The notes under the pieces are model-generated. The model worked only from the letters and a program-made list of their open reading frames with translations, did not search any database and was not told the DNA's origin. Both the position numbers and the translations under genes were made by a program. From Rhizobium sp. TH2 (GTDB taxonomy: Bacteria; Pseudomonadota; Alphaproteobacteria; Rhizobiales; Rhizobiaceae), in NCBI RefSeq assembly GCF_024707525.1, contig NZ_CP062231.1:5493501-5557500 (forward strand): 64,000 bases of DNA. Reading direction: 5' to 3'. Below, in pieces: positions 31,013 to 40,903 of this stretch (position 1 is its first letter; the number at the start of each line of letters is the position of its first letter).

Positions 31013-32410
31013 CTACCCCCGCGCACTCTTATTCTCCAGCATATGGAAAATCGCCCTTATCGCCTGCGCTTCGCCGCCCACCGGCGCATGCGGCCGCTCG
31101 GATGGCGTCCAGCCGAAAATGTCGAAATGCGCCCAGCTCTCGGTCTTCTTCACGAAGCGCTTGAGGAAGAGCGCGGCCGTGATCGCGCCGGCCATGCCGC
31201 CCGAGGGTGCGTTGGTCAGGTCGGCGATCTTGGCGTTGACGTCCTTCTCGTAGCCCTTGTGGAGCGGCAGGCGCCACATCGGATCGTCCACTTCCAGGCT
31301 CGCATCGGTCAGTTGGCCGGCGAGATTCTCGTCGTCGGTGAAGAATGGCGGCAGGTCCGGCCCGAGTGCTACCCTTGCAGCCCCGGTCAGCGTCGCCATG
31401 TCGATCATCAGATCGGGTTCGTCCTCGTCGGCCAGCGCCAGGGCATCGGCCAGGATCAGCCGCCCCTCGGCATCGGTATTGTCGATCTGCACGGTGAGAC
31501 CTGCACGGCTCCGGTAGATGTCGCCAGGGCGGAACGCGTTGCCGGAAATCGAGTTCTCGACCACGGGCACCAGCACGGTCAGGTCGATCTTGAGCTTGGC
31601 GTCCATGATCATCAGCGCCAGGCCCATGACATTGGCCGCACCACCCATGTCCTTCTTCATCAGCAGCATCGAGGCGGAAGGCTTGATGTCGAGCCCGCCG
31701 GTGTCGAAGCACACGCCCTTGCCCACCAGCGTCACCTTGCGATGGCCCTTCTTGCCCCAGCGCAGCTTGAGCAGCCGCGGCGCCTGTTCGGACGCGCGGC
31801 CGACGGCGTGGATCAGCGGAAAGTTCTGCTGCAGCAGGTCGTCGCCGCGCACCACGGAAACATCGGCCTTGTAATGCGCCGCAAGCTCGCGGAACGCGGC
31901 CTCCATCGCATCCGGCCCCATGTCGTTGGTCGGCACGTTGATCAGGTCGCGGGCAAGGAACACGCCGGCCAGCAGCCGCTTGATGCGCGCCGCATCGGCA
32001 TCGGCTGGTAGCATCAGCGTCGGCTGTTCGCCGCCATCGGCCTTGTATTTGTCGAACCGGTAGCTGCCCAGCCCGAAGCCCAGCAGCAGCCGGTTGGCGG
32101 TCAGCGGCGCGGTCTCGATATGCCAGTCGCCTGCCGGCAGCAGCCTCGCCAGCCTGCCGGTGATGTAGGGCGTATCCGACGGGTTCTTGCCGAGCCCGAA
32201 CAGCGCGCCGCCGAGAAGTCCGGTGTCGGATGGCACCAGCAGCAGCGAACCCGCGTCACCCTTCCAGCCTGCCTTCTTGGCCCATTCCAGCGCCACCGGA
32301 TCGACCATTTCGGTCTCGATATGGGCCGGCGTCACGGCAAAAACCGGCAGCGTCTTGCCACCCTTGGTGTTGAAGGGGGAGGCACGCTCGATGAACTGAT
32401 AGGGGGCCAT
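31013..32410 (-). CDS. Leucyl aminopeptidase family (M17) metallopeptidase
   Basis: The 465-residue protein has the M17 metal/active-site motifs KGVCFDTGGLDIKPSASM and the signature NTDAEGRLILADAL. The N-terminal domain is divergent from PepA. It removes N-terminal residues from peptides in the cytosol using two metal ions. The gene diverges from the TadD-like lipoprotein gene. Length and motif order are normal. Confidence 0.93.
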   Translation of the reverse strand: MAPYQFIERASPFNTKGGKTLPVFAVTPAHIETEMVDPVALEWAKKAGWKGDAGSLLLVPSDTGLLGGALFGLGKNPSDTPYITGRLARLLPAGDWHIETAPLTANRLLLGFGLGSYRFDKYKADGGEQPTLMLPADADAARIKRLLAGVFLARDLINVPTNDMGPDAMEAAFRELAAHYKADVSVVRGDDLLQQNFPLIHAVGRASEQAPRLLKLRWGKKGHRKVTLVGKGVCFDTGGLDIKPSASMLLMKKDMGGAANVMGLALMIMDAKLKIDLTVLVPVVENSISGNAFRPGDIYRSRAGLTVQIDNTDAEGRLILADALALADEDEPDLMIDMATLTGAARVALGPDLPPFFTDDENLAGQLTDASLEVDDPMWRLPLHKGYEKDVNAKIADLTNAPSGGMAGAITAALFLKRFVKKTESWAHFDIFGWTPSERPHAPVGGEAQAIRAIFHMLENKSARG

Positions 32411-32548
32411 GGCAAGTCCTTGGAAGGGCGCGTTGGGAAGGGCGCGTTAACGCTCTGTTAGGGTTAACAGATTATTGCTTGAGCGAGGATTGCGGCAGCA
32501 TTTGCATCGGATTTGCCAGCCGCGCCAGATTTCGCAAGGGGTTCGGCG

Positions 32549-33361
32549 ATGACATATCATACGGGGCGGAAAGCGCCATTCAGGCAGGCGATGGTCGGGC
32601 TGGGCATCCTGGCGCTGGCGCTCACCGCCTCCTGCTCGACCAACCGTGGCGATACGACCGGCTCGATCCCGAATTCACACAAACCCGTCGACCAGATGAG
32701 CGCGGCGGAGATCGCCGGCGCCACCCGCAGCATCGGCGCTGCCTATGCCAAGAACCCGAAGGACCGCAATACCGGCCTGCAATACGCGTCGCTGCTGCGC
32801 ATGTCCGGCAAGAACGACCAGGCGCTCGCCGTGATGCGGCAGGTCGCCATTCTCTTCCCCAAGGATCGTGAAGTGCTCGCCGCCTATGGCAAGGCACTGG
32901 CAAGCGCCGGCGATCTCGAACAGGCACTCGGCACGATCAGCCGCGCCCAGACCCCGGATCGCCCGGACTGGAAGCTGAAATCCGCCGAAGGCGCCATTCT
33001 CGACCAGCTCGGCCGCTCCGATGCCGCGCGTCAGGCCTATCGCGATGCACTCGACATCAAGCCGAACGAACCGAGCGTGCTTTCCAACCTCGGCATGTCC
33101 TACCTGCTGACCCGGGACCTCAAGACCGCCGAGACCTATTTGCGCTCGGCTATCTCCCAGCCCGGCGCCGACAGCCGCGTGCGCCAGAACCTCGCGCTGG
33201 TGGTCGGCCTGCAGGGCCGCTTCCAGGAAGCCGAGAACATCGCCCGCCAGGAACTGACCGCCGAACAGGCGGATGCCAACATGACCTATCTCAAGGCCAT
33301 GCTGGCGCAGGAAAACTCCTGGAAGAAGCTCGCGGCGAACGAGGATGGCAATACGAATTGA
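32549..33361 (+). CDS. tadD: TadD-like TPR lipoprotein
   Basis: The ~270-residue protein has a lipoprotein signal (MVGLGILALALTASC, Cys about residue 28). Tetratricopeptide repeats span about residues 60-240 (NTGLQYASLLRMSGKNDQALAVMRQVAILFP; RQAYRDALDIKPNEPSVLSNLGMSYLLTRD). This is the TadD pilotin-like protein of Flp pili, separated by about 18 kb from tadC. The ATG at 32549 is used; upstream codons lack a ribosome site. Its last codons (ACGAATTGA) reappear at the end of the DUF2200 gene. Confidence 0.85.
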   Translation: MTYHTGRKAPFRQAMVGLGILALALTASCSTNRGDTTGSIPNSHKPVDQMSAAEIAGATRSIGAAYAKNPKDRNTGLQYASLLRMSGKNDQALAVMRQVAILFPKDREVLAAYGKALASAGDLEQALGTISRAQTPDRPDWKLKSAEGAILDQLGRSDAARQAYRDALDIKPNEPSVLSNLGMSYLLTRDLKTAETYLRSAISQPGADSRVRQNLALVVGLQGRFQEAENIARQELTAEQADANMTYLKAMLAQENSWKKLAANEDGNTN

Positions 33362-33366
33362 TTGGT
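33353..33366. repeat. 14-bp direct repeat, left copy (right copy 35570-35583)
   Basis: ACGAATTGATTGGT spans the tadD stop codon and recurs exactly at the stop of the DUF2200 gene at 35570-35583. It brackets the APC transporter and DUF2200 genes. It could mark the ends of an inserted or rearranged segment; no recombinase is nearby. Confidence 0.45.
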
Positions 33367-33605
33367 AGGGGGTGAGGGAGATCCGCCCCAACACTACGAT
33401 TCGACGAGCTTCCATCTTTCGCGAATAGGTGGAGTGATTGACGCCTCTCACGCTGGTTGATACTTCTGGTTGGAGGGATTGTCTCCAGACGCGTGCTGCG
33501 ACGCAGTCTGGCCCGCCAGCATATTTGGCCGCGAAATTCACACTTGGACAGCGCATCGTATGACGTCCGGATTGGCTTTCATAAAGGGTCAGGGGAGAAG
33601 CGCGT

Positions 33606-35078
33606 ATGGTAGCCGGCAACGAGAGCATTCCCGCCACGGCGGTACAGTCCGACAAGCTCACGCTCGTACCCCTGATCGCCCTGGTCGTCGGCCCGATGGT
33701 CGGCAGCGGCATCTTCAACCTGCCTTCGGATATGTCGCGCCACGCTTCGCCAGGTGCGATCATCATCGGTTGGGTGATCACCGGTATCGGAATGCTGATG
33801 CTAGCCTTCGTCTACCAGTCCCTGGCGGTACGAAAGCCGGAACTCAATTCGGGCCCCTATGCCTATGCCAGGGCCGGGTTCGGCTCATATGTCGGCTTCA
33901 CCAGCGCCTGGGGCTACTGGCTCAGCGCCTCGCTTGCCAATGTCGCATTCGTGGTGGCGATCTTCTCGGCGCTTTCCTTTTTCATCCCGGCCTTCGGCAA
34001 CGGCAACAACCTGCTGTCGATCGTCGGCGCGTCGATCTGCCTGGTGCTGGTACGGCTGCTGATCCTGCGGGGCGTCAAGCAGGCGGCACTGATCAATGTC
34101 GTCACCACGGTCGCCAAGCTGATACCGCTCCTGCTGTTCGTGCTGATCGCGATCGTCGCCTTCAACTGGGACAAGTTCACCTTCAATTTCTGGGGCCAGC
34201 CCAATGATGCGGGAGGCGCCGGGCTCGGCAGCGTCATGGACCAGGTCAAGAGCACGATGCTGGTTACGCTCTGGGTGTTCATCGGCATCGAAGGCGCCAG
34301 CGTCTGCTCGGCGCGAGCCGCCAAGCGTTCCGATGTCGGTCTCGCCACCGTCATCGGCTTCCTGGGCGCGCTCGTGCTCTATGTGCTGGTATCGCTGCTG
34401 TCGGCGGGTTTGCTGAGCCAGCCCGAGCTTGCCGGTCTCGGCGTTCCCTCCATGGCCGGCGTCCTCGAGCCGTTGATCGGCCACTGGGGGGCGGCGGTGA
34501 TCAATATCGGCCTGCTGATCTCGGTGGGTGGCGCGTTTCTTTCCTGGACGGTGATCTGCGCGGAAATCCCGTTCATCTGTGGCAAGGAGGGGACCTTTCC
34601 AAGCTGGTTCGGCCGGGAGAATGCCAGCGGCGCGCCGGCCAACGCATTGCTGGCAACCAACATTCTCGTCCAGATATTCGTGATCATCAGCTATTTCTCG
34701 CTAAGCGCCTACCAGTTCTTCGCCTTCATTTCGTCGGTTGCCATCCTGCCGCCATACGTCCTGTCGGGGGCCTATGCGCTGAAACTCGCGCTCAAGGGCG
34801 AAACCTACGGAACTGATGGAGCGGGCCGCAATCGTGACGCGGTCGTGGGCCTGCTGGCCACGATCTATGGCCTCTGGCTGATCTATGCCGCGGGCCTCGA
34901 CTATCTGCTCTTGTGCACGATACTTTTCGTCCCCGGCATCCTTGTCTATGCGATGGCAAGGCGGGAGCGCGGCGAAAAGACATTTGCCGGCGCCGAAGTG
35001 GTGCTGGCCGCGATCATTGTCGTGCTCGCATTACTCGCGGCGTGGCTGCTCTATACCGGCGAGATCGGCAGGGCCTGA
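33606..35078 (+). CDS. APC-superfamily amino acid permease/antiporter
   Basis: The 490-residue, ~12-helix transporter has the APC N-terminal signature [21 protein letters not shown] and [27 protein letters not shown]. The long form and overall pattern resemble basic amino acid/polyamine antiporters of the ArcD (arginine:ornithine) group. Substrate is not certain. It is preceded by ~240 bp of intergenic DNA with no gene seen. Confidence 0.85.
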   Translation: MVAGNESIPATAVQSDKLTLVPLIALVVGPMVGSGIFNLPSDMSRHASPGAIIIGWVITGIGMLMLAFVYQSLAVRKPELNSGPYAYARAGFGSYVGFTSAWGYWLSASLANVAFVVAIFSALSFFIPAFGNGNNLLSIVGASICLVLVRLLILRGVKQAALINVVTTVAKLIPLLLFVLIAIVAFNWDKFTFNFWGQPNDAGGAGLGSVMDQVKSTMLVTLWVFIGIEGASVCSARAAKRSDVGLATVIGFLGALVLYVLVSLLSAGLLSQPELAGLGVPSMAGVLEPLIGHWGAAVINIGLLISVGGAFLSWTVICAEIPFICGKEGTFPSWFGRENASGAPANALLATNILVQIFVIISYFSLSAYQFFAFISSVAILPPYVLSGAYALKLALKGETYGTDGAGRNRDAVVGLLATIYGLWLIYAAGLDYLLLCTILFVPGILVYAMARRERGEKTFAGAEVVLAAIIVVLALLAAWLLYTGEIGRA

Positions 35079-35197
35079 GGCAAGATCGTGGGATTCTCAG
35101 GTTGGTGTGCGCACGAACTCGGCCGCTTGATCCATTTGTCTCAGTCTTGATCTCCGCTATTCTGGGCGGAAACATGCCTGGAACGATCGGAGGACCA

Positions 35198-35578
35198 ATG
35201 ACGAAGCATCGCATCTATTCAATAAGCCTCGCTAGCGTTTATCCTCATTATATCGCGAAGGCGGAGAAGAAGGGGCGCACCAAGGTGGAGGTCGATGAAA
35301 TCATCTGCTGGCTCACGGGGCACAGCTCGGCGAGCCTGGGCGACCGACTGGCGGACAAGACGACTTTGGAGGATTTCTTCACGCAGGCGCCCCGCATGAA
35401 CCCCTCGCGATCATCGATTACAGGCGTGATCTGCGGCATCCGCGTGGAAGAAATCGAGGAGCCCGTCATGCGGGAAATCCGCTATCTGGACAAACTGATC
35501 GACGAACTCGCGAAAGGCAAGGCCATGAGCAAGATCCTCCGCAACTCGCCGTCCAATAGCGATAACAGCACGAATTGA
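35198..35578 (+). CDS. DUF2200 family protein with altered C-terminus
   Basis: The 126-residue protein matches DUF2200: [44 protein letters not shown], then [27 protein letters not shown]. The usual end is at KILR; here 11 extra residues ([11 protein letters not shown]) follow, and the last bases match the end of tadD. A second copy of the 3' third of this gene lies at 37969-38123. The start is the ATG at 35198 (GGAGG at -8). Confidence 0.85.
   Translation: MTKHRIYSISLASVYPHYIAKAEKKGRTKVEVDEIICWLTGHSSASLGDRLADKTTLEDFFTQAPRMNPSRSSITGVICGIRVEEIEEPVMREIRYLDKLIDELAKGKAMSKILRNSPSNSDNSTN
35387..35541 (+). repeat. 155-bp direct repeat, first copy (second at 37969-38123)
   Basis: The 3' part of the DUF2200 gene is repeated without gaps at 37969-38123 with about eight mismatches. 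The two copies flank the M24 peptidase-like and LysR genes. The second copy keeps the normal DUF2200 stop (KILR then TGA), so it likely preserves the original gene end. Confidence 0.9.
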
Positions 35579-35617
35579 TTGGTTAGGTAGAAGCCGTCAG
35601 CTCGGGTGCGCATTGTT

Positions 35618-36910
35618 TCAGACATTCTCCCACGGGAAGCTGTCCATGCGCTCTGCTCCGGTCGCGGTAATCACGACCTGCGTTTCCAGTTTGATGCTCT
35701 CCGACCCCTTCTCGGCGATCAGGCTTTCGACGGTTACGACCATGTTCTCCTCGAAGACGCCGGGATAGTTGTTGTGGAAGTCGGGATGGAGGAGCACCAG
35801 CGGCCATTCATCGACCATGCCGACGCCGTGGATCGCGCCGGAATAGCGGTAGGGCAGATATTTCTGCGGAATGCGCCAGGAGCGCTCGTTGAACTCGCGG
35901 AATTCCAGTCCGGCGCGAAGCAGGGACAGGTTATGGTTGATCTGGTCGAGCGACGCTGAATAGAGTTCGCGCTGTTTCGGCGTCATGCGGACATGCCCGC
36001 AGGTCCAGGAGCGCGACAGGTCGGCACAATAGCCATAGGGACCTATCAGATCGGTATCGAAAGCAATCATGTCACCGCGCTTGATCACATAGTCCGAACA
36101 TTCCTGGAACCACGGATTCGTTCTTGCCCCCGCCGTGACGAGCTTCGTTTCTAGCCACTCGCCGCCGGATCGGGCGTTCTCGTAGTGCAGTTCCGCCCAT
36201 ATCTCGCGCTCCGTCCGGCCCGGCTCCGACGCCTCGTACATCCGTGCCATGCCGGCTTCGCAGACCCGCACCGTCCATCGCATCAACGTCAGCTCTTCGG
36301 CACTCTTGATGTACCGCGCCTTCTCGGCAATGGCCTGGCCGTCGGCGATCTCGTAGCCGCGCCCTTTCAGAACCTCGACACCAAGGGGATCGAGCCTGTC
36401 CACCGCCAGGCGCCGGCCGGCCCGGTGGGTTTTCAGGATATCATCGATTTCGTCCGCCCACGCCGCGACGCGTTCGGGAACACGGGTTCCATCGGTGAAA
36501 TACATCCAGCTCTTGGCGCGCCTCACCTCGTCAACGGCAGGCAGTCCATCATTGAGATGTTCGCACTTGCCGAACTCGAAGATGATGCCCGGGCCATCGG
36601 CGACGATCAACGCATAGCGTGCCGGATTGTGCAGCGACCAGACCATCATGTTCACGCTGTCAAAGGCGTAGCGGATGTTGACGGGGTCATAGAGCAGGAG
36701 CGCGTCGCAGTCGTGCTCCGAAAGTTTTTGTCGGAGCCTGGTCATGCGATGGGCCCGCGCCGCCTCGACCACCGAGAATGGAATGGGACTCTTGAGGGGG
36801 CGATCGGCACCATCAGGGTTGAAGTAGACATTCTTCCGATCGTCCTTGAAGACGTCGTTTCCGATGGCTTCGCTGACCAGCGGTGAGCTCAATTCATTCA
36901 TGTTCTGCAT
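35618..36910 (-). CDS. M24-fold protein close to the DMSP lyase DddP
   Basis: The ~430-residue creatinase/aminopeptidase-P-like protein shares with DddP the segments YDPVNIRYAFDSVNM, ENARSGGEWLETKLV, RTNPWFQEC and FDTDLIGPYG. Predicted metal ligands are D285, D287, D297, H361, E395 and E409. D367 sits six residues after the His (HGVGMVDEWP), the place of the DddP catalytic Asp. DddP cleaves dimethylsulfoniopropionate to acrylate and DMS. The start at 36910 follows GAGGAA. It is divergent from a LysR regulator. Substrate is inferred; an Xaa-Pro-like peptidase is the alternative. Confidence 0.75.
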   Translation of the reverse strand: MQNMNELSSPLVSEAIGNDVFKDDRKNVYFNPDGADRPLKSPIPFSVVEAARAHRMTRLRQKLSEHDCDALLLYDPVNIRYAFDSVNMMVWSLHNPARYALIVADGPGIIFEFGKCEHLNDGLPAVDEVRRAKSWMYFTDGTRVPERVAAWADEIDDILKTHRAGRRLAVDRLDPLGVEVLKGRGYEIADGQAIAEKARYIKSAEELTLMRWTVRVCEAGMARMYEASEPGRTEREIWAELHYENARSGGEWLETKLVTAGARTNPWFQECSDYVIKRGDMIAFDTDLIGPYGYCADLSRSWTCGHVRMTPKQRELYSASLDQINHNLSLLRAGLEFREFNERSWRIPQKYLPYRYSGAIHGVGMVDEWPLVLLHPDFHNNYPGVFEENMVVTVESLIAEKGSESIKLETQVVITATGAERMDSFPWENV

Positions 36911-37066
36911 CAATATTTCCTCGCAAACCCGCAGCCCACGGATCGACCCAATGGCTGTAATCATGAACAGTATGAATGCGGGTTAGTCTGATCGGATTTA
37001 GGTTCGAATTCCGTCAGAATGAGTGGGCAGGCATCAAAATTCCAATTGATTATTCCTGCCTTTTCC

Positions 37067-37981
37067 ATGAAACATTTTCATATGGGTTATCTCGACCGCC
37101 GCCATTATCAGCTGCTGATCGCAGTCAGCCGTCATCGGCAGCTGACCCGTGCCGCCGACGAACTCGGATTGACCCAGCCTGCGGCCAGTCACCAGTTACG
37201 GGAGGCGGAACGACGGCTGGGCGTCACGCTGTTCAAGCGCAACGGCCGATCGATGGAGTTGACACCAGCCGCCGAACGCTTGCTGATGGCGGGCCTCTAT
37301 GCCGAAGACACGTTGAGGAAGGCCGAACTGGACGCGGTCAAGATGGACCATAATGCGCGACCGATCTTGCGGGTGGCGCTTGGCAACTATGACAATGTGA
37401 ACTGGCTTGCCGCAGCGCTTAAGGCGGTCGGGACTATCAGTCCCGATGCTCGTATAGAGCTTCTCCGCGTCTCAAATCTCGAATTGCGAAACGCGTTGGT
37501 CACGGGCAGGGCAGATTGCTTCATCGCCCCGCATGACGATCATTTCAACGATCTCAAGAGTGCGACGCTTTTTGAAGACGAACTCGTGGCGATTTTTCCA
37601 CCCGGCACTCCGAACTCAAACGGGGCGGTTAGTGCCGTTGACTTCGACGGCTGGCGATATATTGCCTTTCAAGCGCATCCCAGCCCCGGCTTCGAATACG
37701 AGCGCTTCTTCCAGCGCGGGGAATTCATCCCTCGTGATGTCTTCCAGGTGGAAACCAGTAGCGGAATTGTCAGTCTTGTCGCGGCCGGCCTCGGGGCGTC
37801 GATCATGCCATCTTGGTGCATAGACACCGAACATCGCGCTGGTTTGGTTTCCACAGGGTGCCTTGCCCCTGAACCGCTCCATGTCAAATGGGAACTGCAT
37901 ACCGACGTGACGCCGACGAATGGCAAGCGCGAAATGCTCGACGCGATGATCCTCGCTCTGAGGCAACTGCGCCCCGCATGA
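37067..37981 (+). CDS. LysR-family transcriptional regulator
   Basis: The ~304-residue protein has an N-terminal LysR helix-turn-helix ([45 protein letters not shown]; key part [17 protein letters not shown]). A periplasmic-binding-like effector domain follows (about 95-300). The start at 37067 is the most likely; 37082 is possible. It is divergent from the DddP-like gene across ~155 bp. Its final codons lie in the duplicated DUF2200 3' DNA, so its C-terminus (LRPA) comes from the rearrangement. Confidence 0.9.
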   Translation: MKHFHMGYLDRRHYQLLIAVSRHRQLTRAADELGLTQPAASHQLREAERRLGVTLFKRNGRSMELTPAAERLLMAGLYAEDTLRKAELDAVKMDHNARPILRVALGNYDNVNWLAAALKAVGTISPDARIELLRVSNLELRNALVTGRADCFIAPHDDHFNDLKSATLFEDELVAIFPPGTPNSNGAVSAVDFDGWRYIAFQAHPSPGFEYERFFQRGEFIPRDVFQVETSSGIVSLVAAGLGASIMPSWCIDTEHRAGLVSTGCLAPEPLHVKWELHTDVTPTNGKREMLDAMILALRQLRPA

Positions 37982-38127
37982 ACCCCTCCCGATCGTTGAT
38001 TGCAGGCGTGATCCGCAGCATCCGCGTGGAAGAAATCGAGGAGCCCGTCATGCGGGAAATCCGCTATCTGGACAAACTGATCGACGAACTCGCGAAAGGC
38101 AAGGCGATGAGCAAGATTCTCCGTTGA
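37969..38127 (+). pseudogene. DUF2200 3' fragment (second repeat copy)
   Basis: An in-frame fragment from the ATG at 37978 reads [20 protein letters not shown] and continues to MSKILR then TGA, matching the last ~50 residues of DUF2200. The N-terminal two thirds are missing. It overlaps the LysR stop codon by 4 bp. Ribosome site and promoter are not evident, so expression is doubtful. Confidence 0.85.
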
Positions 38128-38368
38128 TAAACCTCAGGTTGATCTTCCAAAAAATTGCAAGTATTTCACACCCAATAGAGGAGGTGTTTGTTTGTCGGCG
38201 TTGGTCCTTTTAGGTGGAAAAAATCAATATATACATCGGAGCGCAGCAGTATCTGCGGTCAAATCTTCGACCTAGATAAGCAAAATTCGATTTAAAAGTA
38301 CAGAACAGCCCTCTCGTGCTATGTTGGACCTCCGCAACCTTGCGGTCATGCAATGGAGGTAATGTGTC

Positions 38369-40090
38369 ATGACGACTACGCCGACATTCTGGAGCAATGA
38401 AGTAACGATCACGTCCGATCCTCTCGCTTTCGGCATACGTGTCACGGCGCTCTCCAACGGAACATTTGTCGTTACCTGGGAAGATGGTTCCGACCTCTTC
38501 GGCCGGCAGTTAAGCGAGCTCGGGTCGTTTACCGGGGGCAATTTTCTCAGCCTGGTCAACTCGCAGGTCAAGCCGCTGGGCACACCGATCGCGACGCAGC
38601 AAACCAATGGAGCGGTCGTGATCAACTACGACCTCCAGTTCGACGACGCCCCATTAGACCACGATATTTACTGGCATCAGACAAACGCCGACTTCTCGCC
38701 CAATGGCTCGTCATTTGGGAGCATCAATTCAGGCTTTAGCGAAGTGCTGCTCGATAGTGCGGCGCGCGATAGCGGCGGAGGGTCTCTCCTTTACAACTAT
38801 ACCGGGCCCGGTGACGTTACGAACATGGTTCTGCGTTTCACGGATATTATCGGCAATCCTGCAAGCAACGCGATTTTCATCGACCCGGATGCATCACGAG
38901 GGGAACAAAACGGGGCGCTAGCTGGATTGCATACCGGCTTCATGGCCCTGGCTTACGAGAGTGTATTGCTAAGCGGTGGCTTCCCGCGCGACGTCAGATT
39001 AAAAGTCTATACACCCGCCGAAGCCCTTGTCGGGGACGTCGTCGTAAGCGCTGCCAACGTTGGCGCAGGCTTCCCGGATGTGGTCGAGACCGACTTGGGG
39101 ACCACCATTGTCGCATGGCAGCAAAATGATGGAATTTCGTTCCGACGCTACATCGGCAACGCTGTCGCCATCGATGCAAATCCTGTTCATATCGCGGGTA
39201 GCGATGGCGGCTTCTTGCCAAAGATCGCGGCTTTAAAGGACGGCGGTTTTATGATCGCCTGGACGGATTTCAATGGCAACGAGAGTGATGGCTCGCCTGA
39301 CCTCGACATTTTCGTTCAGCGGTTCTCACAGGATGGTGTCGAAATCGGCTCCAGAATTCACCTCGACAAGCCTGGAGATCAGGGATTTGGCAACATGAGC
39401 ATTGACACGCTGGCTGACGGCCGCGTGGTTCTTACCTATGGGAGCGAAACCGGTGACGCCACAAACCTGACTACGCTCAACTATCAGATTTTCGATCCGC
39501 GGGAATACAAGATCTTCGGCACGACCGGCAATGACAACTACGTCGCGGGTACCGATGGCTCCGCTATTCTGGGTCTTGAGGGCGATGACCGTCTGACCGG
39601 ACTGGACGGCAAGGACAAGTTGGTTGGCGGTATCGACAACGACACCTTGTTCGGCTCCGGAGGCAACGACCATCTGGTGGGCGGTCTCGGCGACGACACG
39701 CTGAAAGGCGGCGCCGGCAAGGATGTCCTGCGCGGCGGAATCGGATTGGACGTCCTCACTGGCGGCGGCGCAGCTGATGTATTCCTTTTCACGAATGTCG
39801 CGGAATCGACGTTCAATGTGCTTGGCCACGACGTGATCAACGACTTCAAGAAAAAGCAAGGTGATTACATCGACCTCCAGGGCGTCGATGCGAATGCAAA
39901 CAAATCTGGCAATCAAGAGTTTGACTTTATCGGCTCAAGCAACTTTCACGGAAAGGCCGGGGAATTGCGCGTTATCCACGTCGGAGGCGATACGTATGTT
40001 CACGCCGATGTTAACGGAGACAAGGTGGCCGATTTTGAAATTCTCGTCGTCGGCGACATCGCTTTGACCGGAAGTAGCTTCGCGCTTTGA
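38369..40090 (+). CDS. RTX calcium-binding secreted protein, large
   Basis: The 573-residue protein has no N-terminal signal. Residues 1-380 contain repeated blade-like units ([49 protein letters not shown]). RTX nonapeptides run from about 395 to 465 ([35 protein letters not shown]). A C-terminal type I secretion signal region follows ([25 protein letters not shown] onward). It is predicted to be secreted and to fold on calcium. A hairpin follows the stop codon. Confidence 0.85.
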   Translation: MTTTPTFWSNEVTITSDPLAFGIRVTALSNGTFVVTWEDGSDLFGRQLSELGSFTGGNFLSLVNSQVKPLGTPIATQQTNGAVVINYDLQFDDAPLDHDIYWHQTNADFSPNGSSFGSINSGFSEVLLDSAARDSGGGSLLYNYTGPGDVTNMVLRFTDIIGNPASNAIFIDPDASRGEQNGALAGLHTGFMALAYESVLLSGGFPRDVRLKVYTPAEALVGDVVVSAANVGAGFPDVVETDLGTTIVAWQQNDGISFRRYIGNAVAIDANPVHIAGSDGGFLPKIAALKDGGFMIAWTDFNGNESDGSPDLDIFVQRFSQDGVEIGSRIHLDKPGDQGFGNMSIDTLADGRVVLTYGSETGDATNLTTLNYQIFDPREYKIFGTTGNDNYVAGTDGSAILGLEGDDRLTGLDGKDKLVGGIDNDTLFGSGGNDHLVGGLGDDTLKGGAGKDVLRGGIGLDVLTGGGAADVFLFTNVAESTFNVLGHDVINDFKKKQGDYIDLQGVDANANKSGNQEFDFIGSSNFHGKAGELRVIHVGGDTYVHADVNGDKVADFEILVVGDIALTGSSFAL

Positions 40091-40102
40091 GAACCGACTT
40101 TG

Positions 40103-40131
40103 GGCAGGTCGGCAACGTATGCCGACCTGCC
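40103..40131 (+). terminator. Strong hairpin after the RTX gene
   Basis: A perfect 12-bp stem (GGCAGGTCGGCA / TGCCGACCTGCC) with an ACGTA loop lies 12 bp after the RTX stop. There is no run of T after it, so it is a likely but not classical terminator. Confidence 0.6.
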
Positions 40132-40245
40132 TGCCTCGAGATGAGCGAAGCGGTGGGAGGAGCGCCGAAGGGATGATCTTGGCGCTAACGGGCGATATCG
40201 AGCGGGGCTTTTGCAACACGGAATTCGTAAATTGGGGGCAGCGAG

Positions 40246-40764
40246 ATGGAACAGAACTCGGAGATCGGCCCGGCGAGGCCTGACGACTTCACCGCTATTC
40301 GAGCCTTGTGCAACGATTTCCTCGACTGGTGTCGCGCGCGCTACGGCGAAACCGCCTGGTTCGTTGATCGTTACTACACACCAGCACAATGGGCCGCGCT
40401 GCTGGACAGCCTGCCGAGAATTCATTCGGCGCCGGATGGAGCGATCCTTGTTGCCCGCGTGGACGGAAAGGTGGTCGGCTGCGTCATGATGCAGCGGATC
40501 GATGAACACGTCTGTGAGATGAAGCGGATGTTCATCAGCCCTGAGGGCCGTGGCCTTAGGCTGGGCCGCCGTCTCGCCGAGAACATCATACGCGTGGCTG
40601 CTGAGCAGGGATACACGACGATGCGGCTCGATACCGGCCGCAACCACGATGAGGCGTTAAGCCTCTACCGCTCCCTCGGGTTCCAGGAGATCGCACCTTA
40701 CTACGAAGCCCCGCCTGAACTGCACAACCATCTCATCTTCATGGAAGCCCCTCTGACGAGGTAG
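40246..40764 (+). CDS. GNAT-family N-acetyltransferase
   Basis: The 172-residue protein has the GNAT acetyl-CoA loop in EMKRMFISPEGRGLRLGRRLAENIIRVAAEQGYTTMRLDT (R-G-x-x-L/G-R pattern near residue 102), followed by SLGFQEIAPYY. The substrate cannot be predicted. It stands alone between the RTX gene and a cell-wall gene. Confidence 0.85.
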   Translation: MEQNSEIGPARPDDFTAIRALCNDFLDWCRARYGETAWFVDRYYTPAQWAALLDSLPRIHSAPDGAILVARVDGKVVGCVMMQRIDEHVCEMKRMFISPEGRGLRLGRRLAENIIRVAAEQGYTTMRLDTGRNHDEALSLYRSLGFQEIAPYYEAPPELHNHLIFMEAPLTR

Positions 40765-40903
40765 CTTCGTCGGAACGCCACGGACATCCCGAACAGACCT
40801 GCAATCAGCGCCATACCCAATGGTGCCGAGCAGTTTTCTGTTGTGGCAAACGAAAAATCTGATTTACTGAAATCTCGCTCTTTGGCTTCAGGGGAGATGG
40901 CCG

